Shown piece by piece: positions 9,661 through 22,104 of a stretch of 64,000 nucleotides of DNA; within the stretch, counting starts at the first letter, position 1; every line of letters starts with the position of its first letter. Made by a program: the position numbers and the translations under genes. The stretch comes from Anthopleura xanthogrammica (Eukaryota > Cnidaria > Anthozoa > Actiniaria > Actiniidae), in the NCBI GenBank assembly GCA_964019055.1, contig OZ025222.1:1223501-1287500 (forward strand). The letters run 5' to 3'. Under the pieces are notes generated by a model. That model did not search any database. It saw only the letters and a program-made list of their open reading frames with translations, and was not told the origin of the DNA.

Positions 9661-12600
9661 AATACTCAAGAGAATGAAATGTGGTCTGGAATAGAAATAC
9701 TCAAAGGATAACGGAACTTCTTACCTTATCAAATTGCTAGCTATATGTGCAAACAAACAAAAAAACACATCTATATCTCATGTCTAACATAACATTACTT
9801 CCTTAGTGCTCTTATTTAAGGAAAAATTTTTTTAAAACTTATCTTAGAAAAAATTCCTTTATTTCCATTCAAAGAAAAACGTATTAAGCAAGAAGGCGCC
9901 GATCTCGGCTTTATGACAAAGATTCTATTAGGGAATAATTCTATTTTAAAGATTACTTGGACATTTGAAACTAAACTTAATTTTTTTAAGGTCCAAATAG
10001 TCTTTATAAAGATATTTGTGAACTCTCTTTCTTTACCCGCAGTGACAGCTGAGATCCAGTTTTTTCTTGATATTCCTCACGAAGTCGCTAGCTCGTATAG
10101 ATTAAAATTTGAATTTTTCGTTAGAGTTCAAAAGTGAAGTATCTATTCAAAATTGTGTGGAGTTATCGAAAACACAAGGGAGGTGAAAATACAGAGCAGA
10201 AAATACGAAAGAATTAAATAAACGTTCAACCTTGCTCGGGCAGACATTTTAAAATACATTTATGCACTCTTCCATCACTCTTAATTGAAATTTTAATTAC
10301 ATCTCTTTAGCTTGCTAAGCCGATGTCAAAATTAAACATTTCATTAGATTATGGCAGCGTTATATAGTGGTTGCTCATATTTTAATAACTTTAGAATGTT
10401 TTATATAGCGAAGCATCCCCAGGTGTGCTTTTAACCGATGTGTTTCTAGAATATTCAGAGGAAGACGCGCCTTAACCAGCCGTTTTGGATAGGTTGTTTT
10501 ATGAATAATGAGCGTTGCTTAGAGAAGATTGCAGTTCATTGCAGAACATTTGTATCGTTTCAAAAATTCAACCAACATATTTAGATAATGAAAAAATTAT
10601 AGCAAAACTTGTTTTACTGAATATTACATATAGTACATCAAAGGGAAGTATTCTGTGAGTAATTTCAATTAAAAAATGTTTTTTTTTTTTGTAAACATGT
10701 TGTCTTGGGCTCTTGTTATAATTTACCGTGATGACTTTAGCTGCAGTTTATTCACTATGCAGTATTCTTTTCGGAAGACAACTCCTTTTTTCAGATATTT
10801 CAGCTTAATTAATCTATTAATTTCGAAATGGATTTTGGAAAGTTGAATATACTGCAGTATTTGCTTAACTGGTTTTAGGTTAATCCTTTCGGTAATCCAT
10901 ATTGGCTTGTGAGGAAATTTTGCTTGTTTTTCCTAAATAAAGTACGCGCATGCTCTGTTTCGTTTTTGCTCCCAGTTCGGCCTATAGTTTCTGAGATTAG
11001 CTTTTCTCCACCATTATTTCCCTTCATCGATAATTAATTTTTTTTCTTCCTTGTTTGACGTTTTCCTGCTATTTTATCGATTATTTCATAGATCGGCGTT
11101 TCAATCCTTGTTTCCTGTATCTTTTTCTACCTTTGTTTCATTTGCTTTTAAGCAATGAAAATAAACTATAGTGTTTTTACTGTGGAGATTTTAGTAAGTT
11201 TTGAAAAGCAAGATTAATTGATTACTAGGAAGCTTTGTCATCAATTTTTGCATACATTTTGTATTGTTTTTGGCGATTTTTTTCTCGCGACGTTTACGCC
11301 AATTGTTCGTTCAAATTATTATCCGCGACAGCATTTTTGAAAAGGCTTCAGTTTTTTTATTACATCTACAGAACAATCATTTCATCGTATTTGACCAGAA
11401 TTTTGAGTCACGACTGAAGTCTCAGAGCTAAATAGTTAAACGTTGTTAGAATTTGGAGGTCAATAAACTACATTAAATAAAAAGAAATCCCACAAAGTTA
11501 CAAAAGAGAAAAAAATACAAAGAAATACATTGTAAGACTAAAGTTTTCAATTAACTATAAAATTTTCAATGCTAAATACACGAGATTGAGATTGGTGGTA
11601 AACTATATATTAAACCCACTGAATGTAAACAAGACAGACAGATATATAATTAAATTTAGAGCAAAAAAAACTTTTCAATCATTAGTTAGACTACAAGGAA
11701 CCTAGACTTAAATCAGCCAAGTGTAAAATGTATATTATATTTACAGGAAGCTATATTTTTACGTAAAAATCAGATTAATTTTTTCAGGAAAAAATATTCC
11801 GATTAAAGCCTTTCCAAGCAAGTATTTCTGTTTTTCTGGGTTAGAGAAAAAAAATCAGTTCCTCGGCAGAGCCTTTTTTCTTTTTCTTTCGCTGAATCGA
11901 CCGAAACAAAAGGATAAAAAAACCCGGAATTTCGGTTCAAAAGGGAGTTATATTTTCGCGATGAATTGGCTGTTGAAGTAAGAACATAACAGCAATATTT
12001 CCAGAACTAAATAACAGTTCATCACAAAACTCGATACTCTTTGTGCACGAATATCGGTTCATAAATATTATGTTTTCCTGCTATCATATTTCCGACTAAC
12101 AAGTTTGTCAAAAAAAATATTTATAAATAACAAATAATGAGAACAAATAAAAAATTGAACAGTTAAAGACATGCAATCACTAAAGTTTTCGTTTTTAAAA
12201 GTGAGCAAGATTTTGTATCGTGATTAAGATAAATACGAATATAATAAAAAAACGACATTTTAAATTGCGAACTGACAAATTTGTTGTAAGGAAAATGTCA
12301 AATGTCAGTCTAAGATTCGCTTTTAAATGACTGATAGTGATCTACAAAAAATATATTGAAGAATTGTTTCATATGTTAAAGTTCTAATACGGTTTTATTA
12401 AGGCTATCGCAAAGAGATAAGTGTTACGAAAAATGTCAAGCTTAAGCGTACGACAATCATGATCAAAATTTAGCAATCTTTCACTGAAGCAAATGTGAAA
12501 ATAATGTTTTTTTAAAAGTGTTTTTTAAAAAAAAAAGCTGTGAAGTTAGGAATGACCGACAAACTAAACGTTGGGGAAAATCAGTATAAATGACGGGAAA

Positions 12601-15600
12601 AAGGCATCACCGAAGCCTTCAATATTTTAAGTATTTGAAGATATATTTTTGATTTTTTTGAAGGAAACATGCGAAATATGTTGTGTTATGTTGTCATTAT
12701 GAACAAATATGAAATTGAGAAATGAAAAAAAAAAGAAAAAGAAAAAGAATGAATGGAAAAGAGAAAAAGGATGATTAAAAAACGCGAAGTAAATTTTTTT
12801 CAGTTATGTTGTCAACTAACCTTCACTTTTGGTATGACTGATGCTGTGTTCCTCTTTCAAGTAGGCTTGCGTATGGCTTAATCCTTCAACTCAGTCCTGT
12901 TATATTTCCCCGAACCCAACCTTTTAACAAAATTAACAACAAAGCCATCATAATTATAAACTTTTTCTCAGCGAGCCAATCACGAACGAGCAGGACAAAC
13001 AATTCGAAATGAACTACGTGGGACAAAGAACAAGTTTATTTTCTTTGCATCCGGCGTTTGTTCAATTATTATAAATTCGCTAAAACCAGTCACTCTTCAA
13101 AACAGTGTGCAAGATGCTCCATCTATTGTTCTTCAAAGAGACATCACACAGCCTGTCAAAAAGGAACATTTTAGCCGCGGATCGACAGTTTGAGGTCATA
13201 AAAACGACATATTTCAAAGTCAAAGGACATTCCGCTCACCTAAGCTATTCGTCCAATTTCTAAGCTCTTTGGAGTTTGTTATCTTTAATGAAACAGTTAG
13301 TAATCGTAATTTATTGAAGACAACCGGCCATTTTCTACTTAGTGCGGTATCTTTGATATCTTAAATTTCTATTGTCTTGAAAATTCTTTTCAAACGAATC
13401 GGATTTTTTTTTAGCATAGTTGGTAACATAAAGTATCTCTTGCTGGGGACCAAAGATGTAGACCCTGAAACGTGATGTTATGATCATTGCTAAAAGAAAA
13501 ACGAATTGGGCTTTGAGATCAGGAACATTCCACATCGATAACCTTATTCCATTAGGGACACAATAACAGTAATGAAAATAAAGAAATAACCGAGATATTT
13601 TGTAATCTAAAAAGGAAATTCCAAATTATGTATTTTATTGACGAAAAAACGAAAAATTATCCACATTTTGCGAAGCGTGCGGAAAGGCAGATTTCGTGTT
13701 AGTAACTTAGATTCCGTGAAATTCTACTAAGTAGCAGACAGAACTCGGTAAAGAAAATATTTTGACATCTTTATTAGACCGCCTAATGCAAAAAATGAAT
13801 AAAAATAGAAGTTGTTTGCTTCGTTTAAGCCATTGGATTCGATGTGTTGCTGGTGCTTCCGGACAACAACCGAAACAGGAACCCGAATGAGGTCAATCAG
13901 CATTATTTAAACACCATCACCAGAACGCATCCTAGCTAGTCCAAACACAATAATCTTTATAAAATATTGAGTTCCTTGACGTAGAGAAACCCTTAAGCAA
14001 CTAGAAGTGTGTTATTGAAGTCCTTGACATGAAGTACAAGACTCAACTGAAATAAGTCTAGCTTCAAGAGGAACGTCCACGCATCCTTCATTCAAGTGTT
14101 TGCCATTCAATCTTCGAGATTTATATATTTTCTTATTCAGTGTAGCGATTCTATAATTTAGCTCAGAAACTGAAATATTGAATCGAATTTTCACAAAATT
14201 ATATTTAGATCGATCTAGAGATCACATGATTTTTTCAAGGTTTTGAATCACTATAAGTTATTGGTATTCGTTTATTTACTGTCTTGGCGAGTAAAAAAAA
14301 ATGTCGGTCAACAAAAAAACGTAAGAGGATATGGAAAATGGAACAAGTTAATATTAAGAAGCCCCGAAGCAAACCAATGTCCTGTCTTTGTTATTACACA
14401 AGATATTTTATCAATATTAAAGTGCTGTGTTTTGTAGATTATGTTTTGGCTTGGTCGTGCTGTTAGGGAGTTAAGCTGAATGAGGTCCCATCCACAGTAA
14501 TGCATTACTGAGATTCGCTTCGTTTCTAAAAGAAAACAGACAAAATGTTTTGTGCATTCAAAGCGTTTCTGAATTTTTTTTATCCCTGTTAACTAGGGTA
14601 GTAATTTTCATTTGAAAAATGAATATTTGAATGCATTTTCATCGACCTTCGACCGGCGCTCTAAAAATATAGCCGCTATCTTGGTTTTAATTTTACTAGA
14701 TAAACATTGGTCATCCACATTTTATGTTTCAACCAAAGCAACATGGCGGAGAGTGACATCATCAGCTGTGATTCAATCCTCTTGAAAAATGCATATGATT
14801 GCAAACTTGTGGGAACCTTTCTTTTAGACTGACAGCGCATGACAGCGACGTTCAAACCTCTATTGAACTATCATGTTGGTTTTTCTAGCAAGAGCGTAGC
14901 TAATGAGGAATGTTTTGTTATCGTCAGCAAACATGGCGACTATGACGTAACTTCCACGCCAACCTTGAGAATACATACGGCTCCCGGAGTGGAAGCAGCT
15001 GATTATAAGGAATAGGGTAAAGCTTGTTGTTATCGACAGGAGAAAAAAACGTTTGTGCGTGTTCTGTTAACGTTTCTGTATACAATTAAGTCCAAAATGT
15101 CTTCGTGCTATCGTAAACGTATGGAAATTTCATGACTTAAAGCCAGTTCTTGATAGTGAAACTGAAGGTAATTCCGTAGAAATTTAAAAAAAAAAAATTT
15201 TTTTAATGAAACTTTGTATAATTATTAAGTAAGTCACGATTGTTCCAGACATAGAATAAAATAAAATAAAACATACCGCTCCAAAAATAAATTAAATGTT
15301 CCTGATTGGCTAACCTTCGGACTATTCGGACATTCAAAATAGGCAAAACCACCTGGTGGCAGAGCCAATAATCATATTCATTGTAGGATTTCCATTAATT
15401 TTCCATGTATTTTATTATTGTGATTGACAGCGGACTGGAATTGTACACTATACATGCATTGAATATTGATGTTCGCCATTCAAAAGACTTTCAAAAGTGA
15501 GAATAATGTATTGGCTCGATGCCATGTCAAGAATGGTTGGATAGTAATTTGCAGATGCTAAGTATAATTGACACTGATAGAGACGACGGAAGTTGTTAGA

Positions 15601-15615
15601 GATATACCAAAAAAA
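9661..15615. other. About 6 kb of AT-rich intergenic DNA
   Basis: I see no exon, RNA gene or long repeat. The only recurrent item is ACATGGCGACTATGACGTAA at 14930-14950, close to a motif in the 105-bp repeats at 28.1-28.6 kb. Short open frames (for example 9913-10137 and 11235-11417) have no signature. Confidence 0.5.
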
Positions 15616-18600
15616 ATGAGAACAAAGTTATCCAAGTTTACTGTATGCTTAGGCAAACTTTTGTTTCTTTTTCTGATAACATGGCAATTCTTACAAGGTA
15701 AGTCTCAAAGTATAGGGAAAAAAAGATTTAAAAAGACTTAAAGATTAATGTGAAAATGAGGTATATTATTCAGTGTTGTGGCGCAGTTGGTTATTGCGAT
15801 GATGGAGTTCGACCCCAATGAGTCGTAATTTCTCGCTATTTTGTGTAGTTTTAGCTTTACTGCCCTTAAAATCTCTGAATTAATAGACAGGTTAATCATC
15901 ACGTTTTTCCTTCCCGGGCGCGATAATAATAATAACTATAACTAATAAGTATAATAATAATATCATGCATTATGACCATGTTTTTAACGTTTTCCTGCAT
16001 TTCACTTGACCTTTTTCAAACATTCACACCAAAGACAAGAATTTTTTTCTGCTCTACCACTTGGAGTCTCTCTCTGTCTCTCTGTCTCTGTCTCTGTCTC
16101 TGTCTCTCTGCCTCTCTGTCTCTCTGTCTCTCTGTCTCTCTGTCTCTCTGTCTCTCTGTCTCTCTGTCTCTCTGTCTCTCTGTCTCTATTTATTTCATAA
16201 TCACTGATTTCAGTCACACCTGCACAATTATCCATAAGTGAAAAGAGACCTGCTGTAGTAGCTACAGTAGCTACTCACTATATAATAAATAATTAACTAT
16301 CTACAAAATTCCAAGATATTCCAGTTTAGAACGCTCAGAAATATTGATTCAAAAATTTTTTTTTGTTGGCGAAGTTACAGTTTGAGAAAAGATGGGCTAA
16401 GGAAAATATTATCAATACGTTTTAAATTTATTGAAAAAAAACCCCCGCCGAGAAATTGCTGACAAATATATTCTAAAAAAAGAATCGATGATTACAATGA
16501 ATATTTTGAAGACCTAATTCAGAATTTTTTTTGTTGAAACAACGCTAAAAACTTTTTGAACTTTTTGTGTTGTTCATAATGTTGTTGAATGATCGATATG
16601 GCAGTCACATTTTTTGAAATATACGAAATAAAATCGTTACTTAATTCTTTCAATATGCAAAAAGCGGCTATAGGCCCCATGTACTAAATCCCTACTTGGG
16701 GATCAAAACAATGAAAAATACGAACATCTTATGACTAGCTCCAGCTTTGGAATTATTCAAGGGGTCTATGAAAAAAAACATTTGTGCAAGCGATTACGAA
16801 AAATAACAAGAATTTTGTGGAAACTTAATCTCCCCCTTTAGATTCGTGTGTGCTAGTGCCATTTCCATTAAATATCTATACCATTTAAAAAGATGCATCG
16901 AAACTGATAAATTGTATTAAAATCGCTTCAAAAAGGTGGCGTTAACTTTGTAACAAATATTTTTTTTCGAGAATTTTCGTCACTACGCCAACGTCTTTTT
17001 CACATTACACTGAAACAAGTCGTCTCTTTAACTGAAAATTCACAAAAAAAGAATATCGAGAATATCTCCTTGATGGAATTTGAATTTGGCGTTAATGAAG
17101 CAATAATGAAAATTTTGAGAACCTTTCGGCTAGCACTTTTCGGCAGGTTGTTTTGACGTCCAATTTACAATAGACCTCTTGAACGTGACGTCAAAGCAGC
17201 TCAATTTGAAGGGTAACACAAAAGAATTTCTGGGAATTGGAACCTATTGTTTTGTCATCCAAATTGTATGAGCTGCATTCCGAAGTGCTGTAAGGGGTCT
17301 GTCTATAACATCAACAGACAGACACTTCTTTATTCCTTGGATCCAGATTTTACGTTTGTAGTTTTAAAACTTATAGAAGTTTTGTGATTTGTATTTATTA
17401 TTTGAATAATCATAAAATATCTGAATATTAGAAAAGGTTGATTCATAACTCACGAGCATGCGTAACTGGTTTGCTGTGACGTCAGCGTTTTCCAAATTCA
17501 AAGCGAGACCACCCTCTATGAATGATACCAATGCATCCAGTGCTGATATATCATGAATTCAGCACTTGGATGACCCCTTAGTAAAGTTCTTTTATCTAAT
17601 CTAATTGGTCATTTATTTACTGGGTCTCGCACATGATCCGAGCCGCTTATTGTCCAGGTCATCCTCTTCATGATTTTCTTCCTCCATCCGCAAAACCCAG
17701 GGTACTTAATTCCAGTAGTAATTTTACCATGCTTTGACTTAGGTCAAGGGTAGGAATCTAAGGTGCTGTAGCACTTCTCACATCTGGGGCCTCGAGTTCA
17801 ATTTCTGGACTTGGCATCACATGTGAGCAGAGCTTGTTTCGCGTCTCTCCCTTGACGCGAGGGTTTCTCTCAAGGTTTTCAGTTCACTTTTCCTTCCTCC
17901 GTAAAAACCTAACAAGCTAAATTCTCATTCTAATTATTTTCTCTTTTCTACAAAAGGAAAATCCAATGACTGTAAAAACATCATGTGGCTTCCAGAGAAG
18001 TCTGGCAGCTATCTTCGTAATCACTCCATTCAGAACCTGACCGTGTCATCACAGTCCATGTGTCGAATCATGTGCTACCTCAGTAACTCGACGTGCTTAT
18101 CTTATAACTTCCATCAGGGTACCAGCACTTGTGAGATCAATGATTCTGATGCATTCCAGCATCCTGAAGACTTGATACCCATGCATGGGCATAGCTATAT
18201 TGGAACCAAGGTAAGTAAAAGATAATATAGAAAAATAGAGAAAGAGAATTAGAGAAATATAGAAATAGAAACAAAGGAAGGGAGGTAAAGAGGTATATGG
18301 GAAGCAAGGAGGCAAGGAAGCAGGAAGCAGGAAGCAAGGAGGCAAGGAGGCAGGAAGCAGGAAGCAAGGAGGCAAGGAGGCAAGGAGGCAAAGAAGCAAG
18401 GAGGCAAGGAAGCAAGGAGGCAAGGAAGCAGGAAGAAAAGAGGAAAGGAAATATAAGACTTCCAAAACAATACATGATTTCCACTTGTCGCATTTCTTTT
18501 TTTTTACAGAATGGTTGTCAAAGCAAGCCGTGTACTGGCAATAAGACGTGTCAAGCAGACTTTACATACGAAGGAGGATTCAACTGTTTGTGTCCAAGTG

Positions 18601-21600
18601 GGTTTACTGGTGCAAGGTGCGAAGTTGGTAAGTACTTACACCCCATTAAAACTGATTTAAATAACTATATTGGATAATACAACATATCAACAACAACATC
18701 ATCATATCATCAAAAACAACATCAAAAACAAAAACAAGAAAAATATCATTATTAATGGCAACAAGATGATCATCATTAACCTCATCACCAACAACTTCAT
18801 CATCATCATATCATCATCATCATCACCAACAACAACTTCATCATCATCACATCATCATCATCATATCATCATCATCATCCCCAACAACTTCATCATCATC
18901 ACATCATCATATCATCATCATCATCACCAACAACAACTTCATCATCATCATCATGTATCATCATCATCATCATCATCACCAACAACAACTTCATCATCAT
19001 CACATCATCATCATATTATCATCATCATCATCACCAACAACAACTTCATCCTCATCACATCATCATCATCATATCATCATCACCAACAACAACTTCATCA
19101 TCATCACATCATCATCATCATATCATCATCATCATATCATCATCATCATCACCAACAACAACTTCATCATCACATCATCATCATGTATCATCATCATCAT
19201 CATCACCAACAACAACTTCATCATCATCATCATCATCACCATCATCAACAACAAGAGCAACAACATATGTACATCATGATGAACAATATACACTGCTCAA
19301 ACTCATGCTTAAAAACACCCTTTTTAACACGGACTCTATTATTTTTGCTGCTGATAGTTTTAAGGCAGAAATGTGGCAAAATATTGCAAAATCAATCTTT
19401 TTTTTCGTTGCAGAAATCGAGTGTTCTCCTGCCCATAACAGTTGTCCAGCACACAGCACATGTCTGTACACAGAAATAACTTACAAATGTCGCTGTAATA
19501 TTGGATACAAGAAAAGCGGCCAAGATTGTCTTCCAAGTAAGAGTTACTAATGAAAAAATTTGTAAAGAGTTGACACTGACTAGTAATTATACCTCAATTC
19601 CTGGACGTTTCGTTTATGATAATGTAACCTTCCTCAGCAATGCTGGAATGACAGAGGTCATTTACCTACCAGGAGGTCCAGATAAGAAAACCCCGGGAAG
19701 AAAACACGGTGCCCGAGGTTTTCAAGGCCGAGGGCAGAGATTTTCCCATTGACTTTTCCGCTTTGGTAACCACTGGCGATTACGTGCTGCACGTCAACAA
19801 TGACTGTTTTATAATGGTAATTGAACTAAGTGGAGTGCAATTTGGTCTGATATCAAACGCGCGATAACAAAATCACACGACCGCGTAGCGGGAGTGTGAT
19901 TTGTAATCGCAAGTTTGATATCAGACCAAAATTGCACGACACGAAGTTCAATTATCACTTTATTATATCCATTTTGAAATCATACTAGATAGACACTAAA
20001 TTTTCTAAATTTGTGTAAGTAGCTGTTAAAATCATTCATTTTGTGTCTTTTTGTAACAAAAAATTGCAGTCAAACTTGAAAAAAGCTACATTTTATGTTC
20101 CTTATTTGCTGTAATCTGATTGGCTGATTACATACAATCCTGTAATCTGATTGGTTACCTTTTCTAGTGTTGCATTGTGATTGGCTGACAAAAAGATGCG
20201 ATTCAGACTCAAAATAGTGCGATTCGGACTCAAAATAGTGCGATTCGTGCTTGAATCAATCTACTGAGAGCCAATCAGATTACAGGATTTGCTAGTGATT
20301 TCAAAATGGATATAATAAATGGGCAAAATGTCAATCAGGTTATCAGGCTTATATCCTCCTTCTTATACCGGCTCTTGTTATCCATTGTCATGTCTTTTGT
20401 TCTCCATCCAGGGAAAGGCACTAAGGATTCACCGGGGAAGTCGTGTTTGAGCATTTTGAACATTGGTGATTCACATGGCACAGGTGAATATTGGTTGGAC
20501 CCAAATAACACAGGGAATCCGATCAAGGCATTCTGCGACATGACCACTGATGGAGGTACATAGAGCAATATCATTCAGTATTTTCTTTTTTAGGCTAACT
20601 TGATACATATATTTGACCAAGCTAAAATGTTTTAATCCAGATGAAATTAAACTTTGAGACACTTTTGTTCAAATAATGAAAAAACGAACATGAAAGTTAT
20701 TAAAAAAATCTATCTCGCGGTTTTTTGAAATATCAAGGAATAGCGCTAAAAATAGCTAAAACTACAACATTAGGCACTCGGCCTAAAAACTTTGATTTCC
20801 AAAAAAAATTCAATCTGAAAAACGCAAAGGAGAAACTCCTTAAAACTTCCAAGGTTTCATATTATAAGTTAAAGGAACATTTTGTCCTGACTTAGATGTA
20901 AGGTTCTTAAAAATTCCTAAACCAAACTAAGCAACTTATGGATATACTGTATACGCAATCAAAATCTCGGATTCAAAATGTTTTTACGATTTAATCAAAA
21001 TCGGTCAAAATCTAGTTTTTAGATATTTTGTTTGCCATACACCATAGTTTAACAGAATAGGTTTGGGTTTTTTAGGTACCGTCGTAATCGCTCAGAATTT
21101 AGGCTTAGCTTAATCTAAATTTTCTTGTTTATCGCCGCTATCTTATCGTTAATTTGCTTAAATTTTACATTTTTATAAACTTCAATCTAAGCAAAATATC
21201 TTATATGAATTTCATAATAATCGAACGACGGAAAGTTAGTTTAACGGCCGATCAAAAAGGTTTGGTGCGGTTGTTTGAAAACAGGAGGGAAACACTTTAA
21301 GTTGTTGTGGGGATATAAAAAATGCCCGTTGATTTGTTCACAGGAGGATGGACAAAAGTGAAAATGCTGTATCTACAGACACCTATGATACCATTAAGCA
21401 ACCCCTTGGATACCTTTGACACAGCTATTGCAGGAGGCCAAAACATCAGCCAAAACAACATCCCAATTAGCCAAGCTATGTGGGAAATTCTTCAAGTAAT
21501 GGGATTCCACCAGATTCATTTCTATTGTCACAAGAAATCTGTGGGTCGAGTAGTGAGCATTATGACCAAGAATACCGCTGGACAGCAAGTAGTGCGTTTC

Positions 21601-21933
21601 TTTACCGGTGCGGCAGTCACAACTGATTTTCCTGATGCTTGCGGCTCGTTTGATAGACTGCCCGAGGACACGTCAGTTTTGAGTCAGAAATGTAAAAGAT
21701 GGGGCAAAGACAAGTCTGGTAATACCGGAGTGAACAAATGGGGATCACACTATTTTCATGGGCGTTTGCGCATTTCTTCCTGTCCATTCGCCATCATGGG
21801 TGCAGAAAATTATGGCTTTCGTTGCCATAAAACCAAGAGTTCACCTACTCCTGAACTGGGCTCGTGTGATGATGACTTCACCAATCCAAGTCCACTTAAT
21901 GTGAATGATACATGGCAGATAGCTGTTCGTTAA
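15616..21933 (+). CDS. Secreted PAN/apple-EGF-EGF-fibrinogen-related protein
   Basis: Six exons: 15616-15697, 17957-18210, 18510-18627, 19414-19536, 20412-20555 and 21344-21933. All have GT-AG introns and a continuous frame of 436 codons. Residues 1-27 are a signal peptide. About 28-112 are a PAN/apple-like domain (CKNI ... CRIMCY ... CLSYNF ... CEIND). About 113-151 are an EGF-like domain (CLCPSGFTGARCE). About 152-192 are a second EGF-like domain (CRCNIGYKKSG). About 193-436 are a fibrinogen-related region with FCDMTTDGG|GWTKV and a C-terminus GSCDDDF ... NDTWQIAVR. The last part departs from canonical fibrinogen domains after GGWTKV. Family knowledge: proteins of this architecture are abundant in corals, and some resemble skeletal organic-matrix proteins; adhesion or recognition is likely, but the ligand is unknown. 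Introns 2 and 3 carry a GGAAGCA-type minisatellite and a CAT/CAACAA repeat. Confidence 0.85.
15772..15842 (+). mobile_element. tRNA-derived SINE fragment
   Basis: TGGCGCAGTTGGTTA resembles a tRNA-type A box and GAGTTCGACCCC a B box, 22 bases further on. It lies in intron 1 of the PAN/EGF gene. It is too degenerate to be a tRNA gene. Confidence 0.45.
16064..16190. repeat. (TCTCTG)n microsatellite
   Basis: Tandem TCTCTG/TCTG units in intron 1 of the PAN/EGF gene. Confidence 0.95.
17171..17300. mobile_element. MITE family A, copy 1 (about 130 bp)
   Basis: The ends AGACCTCTTGAACGTGACGT and (inverted) AGACCCCTTACAGCACTT carry the family hallmarks CAAAGCAGCTCAATTTG and TGCAGCTCA. The middle reads ACCTATTGTTTTGTCAT. 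Other copies are at 30426, 32142, 35599 and 50672. Confidence 0.75.
17745..17925 (+). mobile_element. SINE copy in intron 1 of the PAN/EGF gene
   Basis: GGCCTCGAGTTCAATTTCTG resembles a tRNA-like B box. It is followed by CATCACATGTGAGCAGAGC, a GAGGGTTTCTCTCAAGGTTTTC block and TCCTCCGTAAAAACCTAAC, matching the general layout of common coral/anemone SINE bodies as I remember them. It ends about 30 bases before exon 2. Confidence 0.55.
18295..18440. repeat. GGAAGCA/GGAGGCA minisatellite
   Basis: Purine-rich tandem units of 7-8 bases (AAGCAGG, AAGGAGGC) fill intron 2 of the PAN/EGF gene. The long minus-strand Leu/Pro/Ser frames here are by-products. Confidence 0.9.
18690..19265. repeat. CATCAT/CAACAACAACTT tandem repeat
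   Basis: About 575 bases of CAT triplets, with CACCAACAACAACTTCAT recurring every 40-80 bases, occupy most of intron 3 of the PAN/EGF gene. Confidence 0.95.
19815..20318. mobile_element. TIR-bearing non-autonomous DNA element
   Basis: TAATTGAACT ... CAATTTGGTCTGATATCAAA at the left is inverted at about 19910-19965 (TTTGATATCAGACCAAAATT), and ATTATATCCATTTTGAAATC (19970) is inverted at 20297-20318. It contains tandem GCGATTCGGACTCAAAATAG units and ATTGGCT motifs. It lies in intron 4 of the PAN/EGF gene; a compact relative is at 9549-9660. Confidence 0.65.
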
Positions 21934-22104
21934 ACATTCCTTCATCATTACAAACAAGAGATCGCTTAAATCTGGACATTTGCACAAATACATTAACTTT
22001 GCTTAATAAGAAAGAAAACAATTGTGAACAAGTTCGTTCAAACCGCATCTATTGATAAAACAAACCCCGTGAAAAAGAAACAAAATATGCACATTAGTTA
22101 ATTA

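Noticed and set aside
15772..15842. tRNA gene
   Set aside because: A- and B-box-like words are present, but no cloverleaf can be drawn; better explained as a SINE fragment.
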